Source: Ensifer aridi
GTDB lineage: Bacteria; Pseudomonadota; Alphaproteobacteria; Rhizobiales; Rhizobiaceae
DNA: 64,000 bases
Reading direction: 5' to 3'
Assembly (NCBI RefSeq): GCF_002078505.1
Contig: NZ_LUAV01000032.1
Location: forward strand, 303,363 to 367,362
Under the pieces are notes generated by a model, which saw only the letters and a program-made list of their open reading frames with translations, had not been told where the DNA came from and did not search any database. A program made the position numbers and the translations under genes. Positions 62,904 to 64,000 of the stretch are shown here, one piece after another. Positions within the stretch are counted from its first letter, which is position 1. Every line of letters begins with the position of its first letter.

Positions 62904-63024
62904 TCGAAAAAGAGAAAGCCCGGCGTGGGAGGAGGTACGCCGGGCTTTCGATCCTGATCGGCAACTGGGAGGAGGAGGGTTGCCGATCCCACGATAGAGC
63001 TGGGAGGAGGAGTGCTCTATCGAT
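62904..63024 (-). ncRNA. Three-hairpin anti-Shine-Dalgarno small RNA (cuckoo/alpha-r14-like)
   Basis: Read on the minus strand, three perfect stem-loops follow each other: stem 63014-63022/62992-63000 (9 pairs), 62979-62988/62956-62965 (10 pairs) and 62937-62949/62914-62926 (13 pairs). Every loop displays CCTCCTCCC, the complement of the ribosome-binding sequence. The last stem runs into TCTTTTTC, a good Rho-independent terminator. The pattern fits the cuckoo/alpha-r14 RNAs of rhizobia, which are usually one- or two-loop. The likely action is base pairing with leader sequences of mRNAs; targets are unknown. Confidence 0.85.
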
Positions 63025-63031
63025 AAGTCAT

Positions 63032-63060
63032 ACAATAATGCTGCAACGCAGCAATTGCAA
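63032..63060 (-). promoter_or_regulatory. Putative promoter of the small RNA
   Basis: On the minus strand TTGCAA (63055-63060) and TATTGT (63032-63037) are separated by 17 bases, a vegetative-like -35/-10 pair. The predicted start lies about seven bases later, at the first hairpin. The -10 is weak, so an alternative sigma cannot be excluded. Confidence 0.5.
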
Positions 63061-63211
63061 GCCCAAAAACCAAAAAATTTATTGGGTGGACAAATAACGC
63101 GTAATTGCGACGAGGATTGGGCCGCCGCACAGAGGGCGGTGATCTTGCAGCGCGCGCTTGCTTTCATGGTCGTTTGCGCCAGATTCGAGGAAGCGGATAT
63201 TGGAGACGGCG

Positions 63212-63496
63212 ATGGCGGAGGATCGTAGAGCGGTTTTGGTCCGGATCACCGGAAGAGTGCAGGGCGTGTGCTTCCGCGCCTGGACACGCGACGAGGCCGA
63301 ACGGCTCGGCCTCGACGGCTGGGTGCGCAATGAAAGCGACGGCTCCGTGACCGCCTTGATCGCCGGAGCGGATAGCGCCGTCAGCACCATGCTGAACCGC
63401 CTCTGGAAGGGCCCGCTAGGGGCCTCCGTCTCCAACGTGGCGAGCGAAGAGGCTGCCTCGATTCACGCGCCGGCGGGTTTTCGGATTACGCGTTAG
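63212..63496 (+). CDS. Acylphosphatase
   Basis: Hydrolyses acyl phosphates. The 94-residue protein has the family signature VLVRITGRVQGVCFRAWTRDEAERLGLDGWVRNESDGSV. The catalytic Arg is in GVCFRAW and the catalytic Asn in WVRNESDGSV. The usual second-position Gly/Phe changes are absent. ATG 63212 follows GGAGA; the frame is open to 63158 without similarity. It is a single gene, divergent from the small RNA. Confidence 0.93.
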   Translation: MAEDRRAVLVRITGRVQGVCFRAWTRDEAERLGLDGWVRNESDGSVTALIAGADSAVSTMLNRLWKGPLGASVSNVASEEAASIHAPAGFRITR

Positions 63497-63536
63497 CCCG
63501 CGATGGTTTTCGGTCGAGTGGACAAGGCGCTTCCTG

Positions 63537-63762
63537 ATGACGGAACTCCGCCGGGGTCGCGCGCAAGGCTATGCGATCATCGATCAGGAACTCGAGCTCG
63601 GGCTTTGCTCGATCGCGGTGCCGCTGATGAACGCGCGCGGCCAGGTGGTTGCGGCGATTAATCGGGGCGCCTGCCGCCCACGTCGCGGCGGCCGAATTGG
63701 CGGAGCGCTATCTAGCGTTGCTTGAAGAGACGCAGGCGGCACTGCGGCCGCTGGTGCAGTAG
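63537..63762 (+). pseudogene. Remnant of an IclR-family regulator, C-terminal fragment
   Basis: The frame from 63537 gives TELRRGRAQGYAIIDQELE, then LGLCSIAVPLMNARGQVVAAIN, the end of a PcaR/PobR-type IclR ligand domain. After AAIN the frame is lost. The remaining GAPAAHVAAAELAERYLALLEETQAALRPLVQ is in the next frame and ends with TAG at 63760-63762. A two-base loss around 63662 explains this. The N-terminal helix-turn-helix is absent. It abuts a LysR regulator of the pca type, so it is a decayed pathway regulator. Confidence 0.75.
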
Positions 63763-63798
63763 CATTCCGGCTTTTGGTCTGCCGCTTGAACGATTGGC

Positions 63799-64000
63799 TC
63801 AAGACTTGACCATGGCCACTCCAGCCGCCTCGCGGATCGTCTGCATCAGGATCGAGAGCGGCAGCGACGGTATCGTGTCGGTGCGGATGGTGAGGCCGAC
63901 CGGCCCCTTGGTTTCGCTGGTGTCGATCGGCAGCGTCGCCAGTAGCCCGTCCTCGATGTCGGTGGCGACGACGCCGTTCGAGATGATCCAGATGGCATCG
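63799..64000 (-). CDS. LysR-family regulator, C-terminal part (PcaQ-like)
   Basis: Only the last 66 residues are in the window. The segment DAIWIISNGVVATDIEDGLLATLPIDT, GPVGLTIRTDTIPSLPLSILMQTIREAAG resembles the effector domain end of LysR regulators of the PcaQ group, which control protocatechuate catabolism. The neighbouring IclR remnant supports a pca locus to the right. Identity beyond LysR family is tentative. Confidence 0.65.
   Translation of the reverse strand, partial: DAIWIISNGVVATDIEDGLLATLPIDTSETKGPVGLTIRTDTIPSLPLSILMQTIREAAGVAMVKS

Noticed and set aside
62904..63024. CRISPR array or simple tandem repeat, from the recurring GGGAGGAGG on the plus strand
   Set aside because: The stems flanking each copy are different and self-complementary, and spacing is about 35 bases with only three units. 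The hairpin-RNA explanation fits better.

Overview
The window looks like part of a secondary replicon (chromid or megaplasmid) of a Sinorhizobium/Ensifer-type alphaproteobacterium. The reasons are high-GC coding, a dctA/dctB/dctD locus almost identical in layout and protein sequence to the Sinorhizobium one, a RepA/RepB partition pair, RIME-like intergenic mosaic repeats, many solute ABC transporters each with its own regulator, and a pca-type regulator pair at the right edge. The species is not assigned. The linkage resembles pSymB of S. meliloti, but that rests on memory of gene families and not on a search.

Layout. 1-4.4 kb: the 5' part of a selenocysteine formate dehydrogenase (in-frame UGA plus SECIS hairpin), divergent from selD. 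4.5-6.7 kb: a large membrane-anchored protein of unknown function. 6.8-11.6 kb: the C4-dicarboxylate locus, with DctB/DctD opposite dctA, a sigma-54 promoter and upstream DctD-type palindromes. 11.7-16.2 kb: a RIME-like repeat, then a LuxR-type response regulator and a hybrid kinase whose sensor is a whole NCS1-type permease. 16.5-22.0 kb: a small unknown gene, a large-subunit catalase in line with an ATP-dependent DNA ligase, a class III cyclase and an SRPBCC protein. 22.2-28.6 kb: urtABCDE for urea and a small unknown gene. 28.7-34.7 kb: a ribose-type sugar ABC operon with a LacI regulator and a perfect operator palindrome. 34.9-36.9 kb: a secreted lectin/endostatin-like protein and a flavodoxin-fold reductase. 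37.0-42.2 kb: a Ugp-like ABC operon headed by a calcineurin-fold phosphodiesterase and preceded by a Pho-box-like repeat array. 42.4-44.7 kb: repA and repB without repC, with a parS-like palindrome inside repB. 44.9-49.2 kb: a polyol/sugar catabolic set (Gfo/Idh oxidoreductase, two IolE-like isomerases) divergent from a LacI regulator. 49.2-54.2 kb: an acyltransferase, a stretch of frameshifted small secreted-protein genes, a degenerate copy of the ftsK 5' end and a cyclase-TPR protein. 54.3-57.1 kb: an FtsK translocase lacking membrane segments. 57.4-61.1 kb: a GntR regulator and a polar amino-acid ABC transporter. 61.2-62.8 kb: an ECF sigma factor with DUF4142 and cupredoxin genes. 62.9-63.1 kb: a minus-strand RNA with three perfect hairpins that all show an anti-Shine-Dalgarno loop. 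63.2-64.0 kb: acylphosphatase, an IclR remnant and a LysR regulator.

Most genes form self-contained uptake or sensing modules (regulator, operator, transporter, enzyme), as expected of the nutrient-scavenging part of a rhizobial chromid. The most unusual items are the three-hairpin anti-SD RNA, the orphan repAB with its parS-like site, the permease-kinase fusion with a cysteine-rich linker, the Pho-box array, and the decaying region between the acyltransferase and ftsK. No tRNA, rRNA, CRISPR array, insertion sequence or prophage was recognised.
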